DNA from: Endocalyx cinctus
Taxonomy: Eukaryota; Ascomycota; Sordariomycetes; Amphisphaeriales; Apiosporaceae
Assembly (NCBI GenBank): GCA_001600455.1
Contig: BCKC01000003.1
Span: forward strand, 372,001 to 436,000
Length of the DNA stretch: 64,000 nt
Reading direction: 5' to 3'
Below are positions 47,600 through 58,139 of the stretch, one piece after another (the stretch's first letter is position 1; every line of letters starts with the position of its first letter). The translations under genes were made by a program, and so were the position numbers. The notes under the pieces were generated by a model. That model had not been told where the DNA came from and made no database searches. It worked only from the letters and a program-made list of their open reading frames with translations.

Positions 47600-47992
47600 A
47601 TGCTTACCATTTCCGACGTCATATCCGGTACTTTCGGTATTCTATGCATCGGGTCCGCTTTACCATTTGTCGGCATCCCCTTTCCAACCCGATCGTGGGC
47701 AATCTACTATGCCGATAAGAATCGCTGGCTATCGAATCTTTCGGGAGGACGATTGACGCCCAACCAAGCTGGTTACGCCGGTGCTTTCCTGCGCCTCGCT
47801 GTCGGTACCTGCTGCATATATCCGCCCAGCCGCGTTGCGGCGCTATTGGCGAACGGCGTCGTCGTATCTCGAGGTACCATGTTAGCGTACCACGACCGAA
47901 GACCGATGAGACCGCAATGGACGATGCTTTCGATATTATGCTTATGTCTGTTCTTGGAGATAGGTGCGAGGAAAGGTTTTATTTCTCGGTAA
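47600..47992 (+). CDS. Small membrane protein, DoxX-like topology
   Basis: Intron-less gene of 130 residues. Hydrophobic segments at about residues 7-27, 58-74, 80-92 and 108-124 predict three to four membrane spans, and the C-terminus is basic. The segment A-G-Y-A-G-A-F-L-R-L-A-V-G-T recalls small DoxX/DUF-type membrane proteins, but the match is too weak to name a family. A start at 47600 gives the first hydrophobic segment without a cleavable signal. It lies between the LPMO and rhamnosidase genes. Function is unknown. Confidence 0.5.
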   Translation: MLTISDVISGTFGILCIGSALPFVGIPFPTRSWAIYYADKNRWLSNLSGGRLTPNQAGYAGAFLRLAVGTCCIYPPSRVAALLANGVVVSRGTMLAYHDRRPMRPQWTMLSILCLCLFLEIGARKGFISR

Positions 47993-48897
47993 TGAGAAAC
48001 ACCGAATAATGGATACTACGTTGCCAAAACCGAGGCCCCTTTCTTGTCGTACCCTAATTATAAAAACGCTTTACACTACAAGCAAGTATCACAGGCATTT
48101 TGTACTACTTAGGATGTCTTGTCCGAATCGTTCATTTTATTTTGAAATCATCATCATCATCATCATTATTATCATCACCTTGCTCTGGAATATTACGTTC
48201 CTTTCGAATTAACGAAGTGTCGGGACATCAAGAAAGCTATATGGACATACCTAATATTTCCCCAACCTGGTCTCCCACGTGGACAGCTTCTTCCCCGCTA
48301 CACCGATGCTTCATTCTCCCGCCATGTTGATCTCAGATGAACGTAAACAGGTAGATACCCCAAGAAATTGTCTGGGCATTTATAATAGCCGAGGAAATAT
48401 GGGGTTTTCATCATTTCGCGTCACCGCAGCACGTTGTACCTGAAAAGCACCTAGTTTACGTTTGATCCAGTACTGATAAATATAATACCTACAAAAACTG
48501 CACCTAATACAGTGAAATAGTTCTTATTTTTTTTTTTTTTTTAATTCTCGGTGAAAACTACCACGGCTAAGAACAAACGCCGTCATATTTGGACTAATAG
48601 AAGAAAATATTTCACTGCTAAAATACAAAATTTACGATTGACTGGCGCAAGTGGTAAGGATAATACTATCCACCGCCGTCTCCAACGTGAGGCTATATTT
48701 GCGATGGTAATTCGGTATGTTATACACCGGATATGCAGGGTTATGTGGAAACGGCATTATCCCTCTCCTTCCCTATAAGAGGGTGGCAATTCCTAGCACA
48801 TTTGCCATTCTCCTTCTATAGGCATCGGTGGTCCGATTTCATATCCTTATTCTAGCGGTTTCTCAATTTGCCGCAACCTGTGGTTGAAGCATCCATA
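47993..48897. other. Intergenic region
   Basis: Contains an ATC/ATT triplet run (48146-48180) and a poly-T (48529-48542). Plus-strand frames of 75-82 codons here are low-complexity and are not called. The GH78 promoter must lie in its 3' part. Confidence 0.45.
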
Positions 48898-51800
48898 ATG
48901 GCCGTTACTATATCGCAAGTTCTGTTTGAACATCATCGCACCGCGTTGGGTATCGGCGAGAGCGAGCCACGAATATCTTGGCAGTTTGAAGGAACCGCCG
49001 TGAACTGGACCCAAAGTAGCTACGACTTGGAGATTCAGCGCGCCGGCTCTACTACCGCCGAGTTATTTCATGTTAACTCTTCCGATTCACTCCTCGTACC
49101 GTGGCCCACCGTGTCCCTCGCATCGGCCGAATCGGCTTTGGTGAGGGTCAAGGCATACGGAAAAGACGAGCAGCCAGATACGCCATGGTCGCCTCCTTTC
49201 AGTGTTGAAACTGGTCTACTTGAAGACAGCGATTGGTCAGATGCCTTAATGTTAACTACTGACGAATCTCCTTCCGATATTGCCGGTCCCAAAACACCAA
49301 TACTTATTCGAAAAGAGTTTGAGCTACCGAGCACCGTTGCTTCTGCACGCCTGTATATTACATCCTACGGCATGTACGAGAGCTTCATAAATGGGCAGCG
49401 AGTAGGAAACCACGTACTCGCCCCAGGCTGGCAGTCTTATAACCACAGGCTCGTCTATGATACCTATGACGCCACCGACCTCCTTTCCTCTGGCACGAAC
49501 GCCATTGGCATACACGTTGGAGAGGGATGGTATGCCGGTCGCCTTGGTTACGGTGGAGGTGCTTCTAATTTGTTCGGCGATCAGATAGGAGCCATTGCGG
49601 TTCTGAAGGTTACCCATCTCGACGGGAATCAGACGGTTATAAAGACCGATTTGTCCTGGACGTCGAGTACCGGTGCTCTTGTGACATCGCAGATTTACGA
49701 CGGCGAGGTATACAATTCGTCATTAGAGCAGAGCGGATGGTCCGAGTCGCATTTTCAAGCGAGATCCAACACTCAATGGACCGGCGTCAAAGCAGCTACC
49801 GCTCCTTACGGTCGGCTCGTTGCCCCTGATGGCCCACCTATTAGCCGGGTCGAAGAAGTTCAAGTACGGGAGATATTGACCAGTCCGAGTGGCAAGACTA
49901 TCCTTGACTTCGGTCAGAATATCGTCGGTTGGGTCAGGATTCAAGTGGCTGGTCCTCAGAACCACACCATTACCTTGCATCATGTAGAGGGTATGTGAAT
50001 TGTGCCAAACTGAGTAGGCCTACAGCCGTTGATCTTTCATTCTGTTGCTTGTTCTTGATGTATACGACATGCTAACCCAAATATTAGTGCTCCAAGATGG
50101 TGAGATATCTACCATTCCTTTGAGGAATGCGACACAACGGGACACCATAGTCCTGGATGGCAAAGGTGCCTTGACATGGGAGCCTACGTTTACCTACCAT
50201 GGGTTTAGATATGTCCAAGTCGACAACTGGCCCGTGAAAGAAACGCCTCTAGACGCCAGCGCCGTCACTGGCATCGTGGTACATACCGATATGAAAGAGA
50301 CCGGATTGTTCGAGTGTTCGAATGAGCTTTTAAACAAGCTGATCTCTAACGTACGGTGGAGTAGTATGTCATTCTCAGCACGCGCATAAAGAAGCGCTTA
50401 TCTCGCTAATTTTATTCCTTTTACCAGTGAAGGGAAATTTCATGAGTATTCCTACAGACTGTCCACAAAGAGACGAAAGACTCGGATGGACTGGAGACGC
50501 CCACGCGTTTTCACCGACGGCCAACTTTTTATACGATACATCTGGTTTCTGGATATCATGGTTAAAGGCAAGAATCTCCTAGTCATCTTGAATAGGAATC
50601 AAATATTAATTACTAAACGCTCAATGACAATAGGATGTACAATTCGAACAAACGGAAAACAGTGGTGAGTGATTAAGTCATATGACAGTCTCTGTCAAAT
50701 GCTTGAGGTATCTTCGAGCACGAGAAGACTGACATGAGATTTCTACCTAGGCGTCGTTCCTGTCGTGGTACCACATGTGCCCGCCGCAGGCGTGCCGTTT
50801 CCTGCTGCGGTATGGGGAGATGCGGTAGTAGCCGTTCCTTGGAACAATTACCAAGCATTTGGCGATTTGGAGGCGTTGAAAAGAGAGTATACAGGTGCCA
50901 AAGCATGGATCGATCAGGGAATCCCGAGGGAGGACAATGGACTATGGAATCGGGCAACTTTCCAATATGGGGACTGGCTCGTGAGTCGATCCCCATGCAA
51001 TTTTTTATTGTCTTCCACCATCCCCTCCCTTTTATCCGTATACTACGGGGTACCTAGAAGTTTTCGACGTGAGAAGTAAACCTCTAGGCTTGCCTCATGG
51101 AGGAATTCCTCCACCGAATAACATGAAAACTGATAGACCCTTTCTCACAGGATCCCACCTCGCCTCCTGACAACCCGGCTGACGCACAAACCGATGCGCA
51201 CTATGTCGCAGATGCATATCTCGTATACGTGACTGACCTCGTTTCCAAGATGGCGTTGGAGCTAAAATTGGAGGATGATGCCACGTATTACGCCGATTGG
51301 GCGACGCAACTTAGGACCGCCTTTCGTGATGCATGGTTCAACAGTAACGGTACGCTGACGCAGGAGACGCAGACGGGTCTCGCCCTAGCTCTGTATTTCG
51401 ATCTATTCGCGGAATCCGAAGAAGGTGTGGCCGCCGCCGGCCGACTGAAGAATATAATCGTGGACAACGGCTACCTCGTCGGGACCGGGTTCGCGGGCAC
51501 CCATCTCCTCGGGCTGGCTCTGTCGAAATATAACCTAACGGATGTATTCTACGAGATGGTGCTACAGACGACGATTCCCTCGTGGCTATACCAGGTCGTC
51601 ATGAACGGCACAACGACGTGGGAGCGCTGGGACAGCCTGCTCGCGGACGGCTCTCTCAACCCGGGCGAGATGACGTCCTTCAACCACTACGCCTTCGGTT
51701 CTGTGGCCAACTGGATTTTCCAAGTCGTCGCAGGTCTCGCGCCGGCCGAGCCCGGCTGGAAGACGATCAAGGTTAACGTAGTACCCGGGGGTAACATTAC

Positions 51801-51999
51801 CAAAGCTAGTTCCAGTTTGGCAACTCCGTATGGGGTCGTGGCGACCGATTGGCACGTGGACGACGAGGGTTTCCACATGAAGCTGGAGGTACCGCCTAAT
51901 TCTAACGCGGTGGTCACGTTGCCTGAACTCAACGGCGGTTCACCCAAAATGGTCGGGAGTGGGACATACCAGTTCAATGTTCCTGAGTTTAGAATGTAG
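48898..51999 (+). CDS. GH78 alpha-L-rhamnosidase, no signal peptide
   Basis: Six exons: 48898-49990, 50088-50363, 50428-50567, 50634-50664, 50751-50980 and 51151-51999 (2619 nt, 872 residues). The N-terminal beta domain holds E-P-R-I-S-W and R-I-Y-I-T-S-like text (ARLYITSYGMYESFINGQRVG). The (alpha/alpha)6 barrel carries P-T-D-C-P-Q-R-D-E-R-L-G-W-T-G-D at residues 465-480, the GH78 catalytic signature with its acidic residues. A late block with G-T-T-T-W-E-R-W-D-S and N-H-Y-A-F-G-S-V closes the barrel. The enzyme releases terminal L-rhamnose from plant glycosides and pectin side chains. No secretion signal precedes MAVTISQVLFEHH, so it is probably intracellular. Intron 3 has a GC donor (AAG|GCAAGA), and exon 4 is only 31 bp yet encodes conserved FEQTENSG. 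Confidence 0.9.
50568..50633 (+). other. GC-AG intron in the rhamnosidase gene
   Basis: The donor reads AAG|GCAAGA and the acceptor AATAG|GAT, with a TACTAAAC branch motif; 66 bp. The flanking exons join in frame as SWLK-DVQFEQ, as expected in GH78. GC-AG introns are a known minor class. Confidence 0.8.
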
Positions 52000-52884
52000 G
52001 ACATTCATGTAGCCTCTTTGGAGTGACCGGTACCTGAAGATAAAGAGGTAGAGAGTAGGAGAAAGAAGGGTGATAACAAAACAAACGGGGAAAAAGCGGA
52101 AACGACACTGTAATTTTTTGATGGTATCTAACTTATCAATATCATTTTCAAATAATTCATTAAGGCTGGGTATCTCTATAAAGATGTCGCTGTAGTATAC
52201 TATTTCGTCCGGGTATTATATACTTTACCACCCTTCTTGATTTTGTGTTATCTCGAACGAACAATTTCATGTCTTCATATCCCAACGTAACATATATCCA
52301 AAAACAAGCTTTTATCGTGAGATCGCTGCTAAACCAAGTTATCGTTCATCATCAAATTCACCCATCCCATATCATCTGTTTTAGAATACCATTAATGCCT
52401 TCCTCAAAATATCCGGCCTGAAATTAATTTATTACCCTTCCTGTTGCTGTATAAGAGGTAGATGCCATCCTACAGCGAAACCTCGACACAATTTGATTGC
52501 GTCATCCTCGTTTGCAAAGTTAAGTTATGAAAGTTTTCGAATTCATGGTGCCTGACCATGTATGCGAGAATAGAAGAATAGGTTGAATAGATAAATCCGT
52601 AGTGGGCTTGCGCCCTTTTGAAATCTTGTAATCTGAATGACGAGAGAGTATAAACCGACTCTCGTTCTATTGTTTTGTCCGTTTTGATAATTCCTGAGTC
52701 GTCGGTGATGTTAAAAGTAAAATCAAATTATACCATTGGCTCCGTCATAACATAACTTTAATAGTTCGTTTTTTCTTTTCTTTTCCTTTTCAGCGACACA
52801 AGCAAATACTTCGTTTACCTGTGCTGACATTCGTCGTTTGTTCTTGAGGTGATGTATGGCGTTATTTAGGTAGGGTGATGGGGA
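52000..52884. other. Convergent intergenic region
   Basis: Between the 3' ends of the rhamnosidase and methyltransferase-like genes. Ordinary A+T-leaning sequence with no recognised feature. Confidence 0.5.
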
Positions 52885-55800
52885 TTAAATGCTCGCAACT
52901 CGTCCACCAGCTTCTGGGATCCTCGCGTGGCAAACCATAAGCTTCAAGCTGGTTCCCCATTCCTCGCATTCTTTAAGTAGGGCCCGGTCATTCCATATAC
53001 TTTTCGTGGTACTTATTGGGGTTTCATAACACCGATTGTACCACCAACGGCCGACCTTCGAAACCATCTTGGTGATATTTTCATCCCCCACTTCGGATTC
53101 ATCATTCATCATCTCGGCCAAGCTACGTTCGTCCTTTTTATTATCATTTCTAGCCGAGGCACTTGTGATGGCGCTAGCGACGGGGACGCCGACTCGACAT
53201 GTCTTGATATCAACGAAGCCCTTCTTTCCGAGGAGACGGAGAATCATGTCGGCGGTGCTGCTTAGGTTATAATCTGAGTTCTGAGAGCTGATCCGCTCTT
53301 TGAGGCGACGAACGGCCCGCCGAGTCCGATTTCCCATATTGTTAAGGTCCACATCCAGAATAGACAGTTCTATGAAACCTCCGGGCTTTAGGACACGTCG
53401 TGCCTCCGAGATAACATTACGATAGTAAGATTCTGGGGCCGCCGCCGGGAATCGAAACACAAACGAGGTAAAGCTGTCTTGGCCGAAGGGAAATTTTTCC
53501 TTCTGTGAAGCGTATTGTATCTGGTGGTGGTTAGGCGGGGAAAGAGGAAACGAAGAAGTCGACCGTTGCTCTTGAACAACTGGCGCTCGAGGTGACAGGT
53601 TGAAGAACGTTGCCGCAGGGTAGGTCTCTGCAGCGTAAAAAGACCAATCATCGTTGCCTAAACCGTCAATGACGATAATTGAGTGACGTTTGAGGGAGCC
53701 GACAACGTTGATCAGATCCTCTCGAACTGGGCTGAACAGCACATGGCCGAAAGTGAGCCATTTACTGACCGTCATCGAACCAACTCGTAGATTGACCTGG
53801 GATAAGGGAGTCTCTTCGCTGTTTCTACTACTACCGGAACTTCTGTTGTTTGAGGACGAACTGTGTCTCGGTGACGTGGCAGACATATCATTGCTCTGAA
53901 ACTTGATGCTCGCATTGCGATCACCGTAACCCGACACGAATTCCGAGACCGAGAAAGGGGTATCTGGAGGATCAGATACGATCTTGAAAGCAGCATTGAT
54001 CCTTGCCGTCATATCAGCACTATAATGGCTAGAGGAGGTAGCAGCCTTTCCAATCTCGATCGAGTCATGCGGGTCGTGGTGCTCATGGTGAGATGAGGAA
54101 GTCGGTGCTACTTCCAATGAGTTGTCCAAATCATCAGAAGCTTTCAACTCATATGTCTCCAAGGGAAATGGGACGCCTCTAGATGAGGTTGGTGATGGTG
54201 GTGCATCGTCAAGCAAGTCGTTATATTCATCCCACACCTCATCTTCCCCAAGAGGGGCGGAAGCCTCCGGAGGTACAGCGATGTAGTTGGGAAAGCCCGT
54301 CATTGCCGAACAACTGGATCCGGTACTTGTCGTAGACCCAGATGTTTCAATGGGAGGAAATTTCAAAAATTCATTTTTGTGATCGACAGGATCTTGTGGT
54401 TGGTCTTGTTGAGGCATTGATTCCTTAAAGAACTCTCCAGGAACTGTTATCACTTTTGTTTCGCCGACCTCTTGATCCGGAGTCTGGGGACTGGGCGGGC
54501 TTGGACCCTGAGCGACAGAATCCCTATCCTCGTATATTGCTCTTGCTGGAGGAGGTTGGAGGCTAACTCTGTGGAATGGTCGCGAGAAGCTTTTTGGAGA
54601 CGTCTGTTCTGCGCGAGTGTTTATTACTCTGGGTATTCTGCCTACCTGAGGAAGGCGGCTTGGACGCCCTACCTGTGCACTCCGTGTTCCAGGTTCAGCT
54701 GCAGCGATTTTCTTTTCTACCGGTACTACGGTCTCTGATGGAGCAGGGCGTGGTATTAAAGGAACGTTACCACTAGAAACTTTACGCGCAGGAGGAAAAT
54801 CCCGTTGTTGGCTCTCCGTGAAGGTATCCGAGACGCCAAGGACTTCTGCTTCCTGTAAAATATCCTGAATATCTCTTTCCTCGGTGTCTTCCTGTTCCGA
54901 AGAATCCACTATCGCGTAGAATGCAACTGCTTTCCCATGCCCAGGTTGCTCTTCATTTGACAGGGCTTCCTCGGGTGTCTTCTTGGGCTTGGAAGTGGTT
55001 GATGTTTGGCCTCGGCTGAAAAGATTCCATTTTCGAGGTGACTTCGCACGCTTGGTCAACTTGTTAGGCACTACTTTTGAATCTTCTTGCCCGTGTGTAG
55101 TCTTAAGTGGTAGTTTTGAGGTCGAACTATCGGATAATAAATCAGTCTCCACACTTGCCGCAGATGGATATGTTAAACCTCTTGTGGTGATCGGCTTCGG
55201 TTGATTGAGTCTTGAGCGTCCTGTAGTTTCAACCCCTCGCATCGATCTCCTGAGGGCGAGTGTGTCTTGCCTTTTGGCTGCCTCGTCGTCACTGCTCTCA
55301 GAAGGGCGACGGGCGCGAACTGACGTGCGGGGGAATGCCGAAGGCCAAAGCGTCTGGCGTGCATCCTCTTTCGAGGAGACGGATAGAGACGATTCATTAT
55401 TAAATCCTTTCTCGAGGCTTACCGAAGAGCGGATTTGGTTGCTTTCAGTTCGAGATAGGTCTGAGCTGTTGTTCCGATTCTCAACAACTTCGCCGCCTGC
55501 GATGATAACCGGGTTCATTCGTTCCAGGAGGAAGGGATCGGCCGACTGAATACTGGCAAGACTTTCGGAAGAGGAAAAAGGACCTTGCAATCCGTGCGGC
55601 ATGTTTGATACGCTACTCCCCCGTCGCTTTACAGCCCCGATTCGACCATAACCCTCGTGTCCAGTTCCGGCAGCTGGGCCCTTGCGAGTTGATTTTTCTT
55701 TCTCCCCTATACGCTTAGTCTCGGGATCGGTCTTATTTCGTCTTCCAAAAATGGGAAAACGCGATTTGAAAGAAGATACCTGGGGACTCGGCGTTCTGAC

Positions 55801-57339
55801 TATGCGACCAGGTTCTGGCTTTTCTGGGTATGACGCCGACGAGATCTTTGTTTGTATCGCGGGCGTCGGCTCTCGGCTAGGCTTGGGTTTGGACGGTATC
55901 GAACGATCACGTTGCGAAGGAGTCGTGGACCTCGGTAGAGAACTAGGTGCTAACTGGGCACTTTGGCGCCGATCTGTAAGACTGGTAGAGGACAAGTTAC
56001 TTTGGATGATAGGGATTGGACCACCGAATTGAGAATAAAGATCTGGAGTTCCATCTCGACTCGGACGAGATGGTGGCGTCGATCGACTCTGGGGCGAAGC
56101 GGTGCCGTCTTGAATTCTTTGACTAGGAGATCGACCGAATTTCGCGGGAGAAGGAGATCGCATTACAGGCCGAGTAGGTACTCGGGAAGACGCAGAAGGC
56201 GACCATGGTTCGTCGGCATTGTGACTGTTGTTAAATTTATGCGACGATTTTCTTGGCGGAGGGTTAGGCGACGGTGCGCGGCGAACTTTCTTTTCCTTTT
56301 TTTCATCGGCACGTACCGTCGAGTTCGAAGACGACGAGGTTAATGCCTCTCTCACGGCGGCAAGACCTTGAGGATCAGCGGTACGAGGTTCCCCCTCATT
56401 CGACATACTGCCGGCTCTTCTTCGGGTGACAGGCGGTCTCGTCTCAGTTGGAGTTGCTTGTCTCACTCTTGCAGCCGATAGTCGGATTGGCGCAACCAAG
56501 CCCGGAGACTGCGAAGAAATTGAAGTAGGTGTCGTGTCTCGGCTATAAGGGCCGACACTGGGGGACTCGGAAAACCTTGTCGAAGGACTAGCACTGAAAG
56601 TACTCAATTGGCTATGGCTACTAGCCCCGGAAAACAGGGGGGTCGGGGGTGGGAGGTCCTCCGTTGCCAGCCGATAAGGTATCTCCCTCGTGTAGCCATC
56701 TCTGGACGGCGGCGTTTGAATCTCTCGGTAGCGATCGAGCTCGGGATAGATCGTTGGCGGCTGCATTATAGTCCGAGTCATTTCTGGTTGCTGCGAAACG
56801 CGGATTTCAGCGGGACTTGAAGTCAGGCTTCGGTCCAAACAAGGCGCATTTGAATCTACCGACGTCCGTGATCTCGGTATTGAAGAAGACGAAGCTGATC
56901 TTCCAGAATTGGAGCGAAATTGATTCCGTAAGCTCTCGGGCTCCTGTGATTTGTTCGATGGTTTACGACGAAGTATATTTTGTGACTGTCCGGACGTATG
57001 AATGCGGCCATCTTTGATTTTAGGCTGCGCTATTTCTGAACGTGCCGAGCTAGACGTTGCGGACCATGATTGCGTCTGATGGGTGAGTGGAGGCCTTCCA
57101 AATCTTGTGGCGGCCATCTTCCTAGTAGGTTGTGCTTGGGTGGTTCGGTCTGACTGGATTCGAGACGAAGCACGGGAAGGGGCCGCAATGCCGGTGTTAC
57201 CGGTGCCTCTACGAGGAGGTAAACTCAGTGCCGGTTGGCGATCGCTTTTGGTCGCTTCTATTGACGTTCCTGCTCTTCTCGCGGGGGTTTTATCGCGGGA
57301 TCCCAGACGAACGTTGGAACTAGGCTTAGCGGAGGCCAT
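52885..57339 (-). CDS. Long disordered protein with methyltransferase-like C-terminus
   Basis: Single exon of 1484 residues on the minus strand, starting at ATG 57339. Residues 1 to about 1150 are low-complexity (Ser, Pro, Arg, Thr; many S-P, R-S and P-P-P-R-K-S type motifs) with no domain, and look like a phosphorylated, disordered scaffold. From about residue 1195 a Rossmann-like methyltransferase domain begins: I-I-V-I-D-G-L-G-N-D-D-W (near 1216) stands where the SAM-binding D-x-G-x-G is expected. S-E-A-R-R-V-L-K-P-G-G-F-I-E-L-S near 1305-1320 is the typical post-I/motif III region of class I enzymes (Methyltransf_11 type). The glycine motif is weak, so activity is uncertain. No orthologue with known function was recognised. 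The gene stands alone between two gene-poor flanks. Confidence 0.7.
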   Translation of the reverse strand: MASAKPSSNVRLGSRDKTPARRAGTSIEATKSDRQPALSLPPRRGTGNTGIAAPSRASSRIQSDRTTQAQPTRKMAATRFGRPPLTHQTQSWSATSSSARSEIAQPKIKDGRIHTSGQSQNILRRKPSNKSQEPESLRNQFRSNSGRSASSSSIPRSRTSVDSNAPCLDRSLTSSPAEIRVSQQPEMTRTIMQPPTIYPELDRYREIQTPPSRDGYTREIPYRLATEDLPPPTPLFSGASSHSQLSTFSASPSTRFSESPSVGPYSRDTTPTSISSQSPGLVAPIRLSAARVRQATPTETRPPVTRRRAGSMSNEGEPRTADPQGLAAVREALTSSSSNSTVRADEKKEKKVRRAPSPNPPPRKSSHKFNNSHNADEPWSPSASSRVPTRPVMRSPSPAKFGRSPSQRIQDGTASPQSRSTPPSRPSRDGTPDLYSQFGGPIPIIQSNLSSTSLTDRRQSAQLAPSSLPRSTTPSQRDRSIPSKPKPSREPTPAIQTKISSASYPEKPEPGRIVRTPSPQVSSFKSRFPIFGRRNKTDPETKRIGEKEKSTRKGPAAGTGHEGYGRIGAVKRRGSSVSNMPHGLQGPFSSSESLASIQSADPFLLERMNPVIIAGGEVVENRNNSSDLSRTESNQIRSSVSLEKGFNNESSLSVSSKEDARQTLWPSAFPRTSVRARRPSESSDDEAAKRQDTLALRRSMRGVETTGRSRLNQPKPITTRGLTYPSAASVETDLLSDSSTSKLPLKTTHGQEDSKVVPNKLTKRAKSPRKWNLFSRGQTSTTSKPKKTPEEALSNEEQPGHGKAVAFYAIVDSSEQEDTEERDIQDILQEAEVLGVSDTFTESQQRDFPPARKVSSGNVPLIPRPAPSETVVPVEKKIAAAEPGTRSAQVGRPSRLPQVGRIPRVINTRAEQTSPKSFSRPFHRVSLQPPPARAIYEDRDSVAQGPSPPSPQTPDQEVGETKVITVPGEFFKESMPQQDQPQDPVDHKNEFLKFPPIETSGSTTSTGSSCSAMTGFPNYIAVPPEASAPLGEDEVWDEYNDLLDDAPPSPTSSRGVPFPLETYELKASDDLDNSLEVAPTSSSHHEHHDPHDSIEIGKAATSSSHYSADMTARINAAFKIVSDPPDTPFSVSEFVSGYGDRNASIKFQSNDMSATSPRHSSSSNNRSSGSSRNSEETPLSQVNLRVGSMTVSKWLTFGHVLFSPVREDLINVVGSLKRHSIIVIDGLGNDDWSFYAAETYPAATFFNLSPRAPVVQEQRSTSSFPLSPPNHHQIQYASQKEKFPFGQDSFTSFVFRFPAAAPESYYRNVISEARRVLKPGGFIELSILDVDLNNMGNRTRRAVRRLKERISSQNSDYNLSSTADMILRLLGKKGFVDIKTCRVGVPVASAITSASARNDNKKDERSLAEMMNDESEVGDENITKMVSKVGRWWYNRCYETPISTTKSIWNDRALLKECEEWGTSLKLMVCHARIPEAGGRVASI

Positions 57340-58111
57340 TTTTTTTTTTAAACTCGATGCCGGCCAATATTACAAAGTGCAAAGGCAACTATTTAACCAT
57401 ATCATAGATAAATTAAGAGTCCATCCTAGTCTTGAACAGCAGCCGGTGCCAAGTCGATTCCTAAATGGTATGATTAGCAAGTAGCTCGTGGGCACCAGCC
57501 TCTGTGTGTGCGAGCAACCTAATGTATAAAACGAAATCCAGTCAAGTTGAGGATATCGCCTTTGCATCCACTTTGGTGCAAGAGAGTTGCACGAGACTCA
57601 ATCAATAGACCAAGGAACCGGCCACCCATGAATCAAGAGTGATCAGTACCCCCGCTGGTCATACGACAACTTGATCAAGGCCAAGCAATGAGAAACATGA
57701 GCTTGATGCAAGCCAGCAGCATCGAACACTCGCTCAGATTCGAATTGAACAAGCACAGCAGGGACTAGGGAGGAAAGGAGTAGATGGTATTGAATAATTA
57801 AATAGATACAGGGAGAAAAATGGTTTATTTTTTATTTTTCTTTTGAGGTATGGAGATGTAATGGGTGGTGTCAATATCAGAATGACAAGAGTGGGGCTTC
57901 CATCTGGTATAAAGGTCGAGAAAAGCGGGCAGGAGAAAGATGGTGTGGTGGGACAAAAAGAAGTTGGTGTGGAGGTGTGCAAAGGGTTCTTATTAAGGTA
58001 GGACGTTGGTTGCTCACAAATACCAAGAAGTAAGTTGTCACTGTCACAGTTGTTCGTTCTCGCGTTACTTATGGCTCAGCCATCGAACTCGCTAATACAG
58101 CTAACACACGG

Positions 58112-58139
58112 AAGAGAGAGAGAGAGAGAGAGAGAGAGA
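58112..58139. repeat. (GA)n microsatellite
   Basis: About thirteen uninterrupted GA units in non-coding sequence upstream of the methyltransferase-like gene. Confidence 0.9.
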
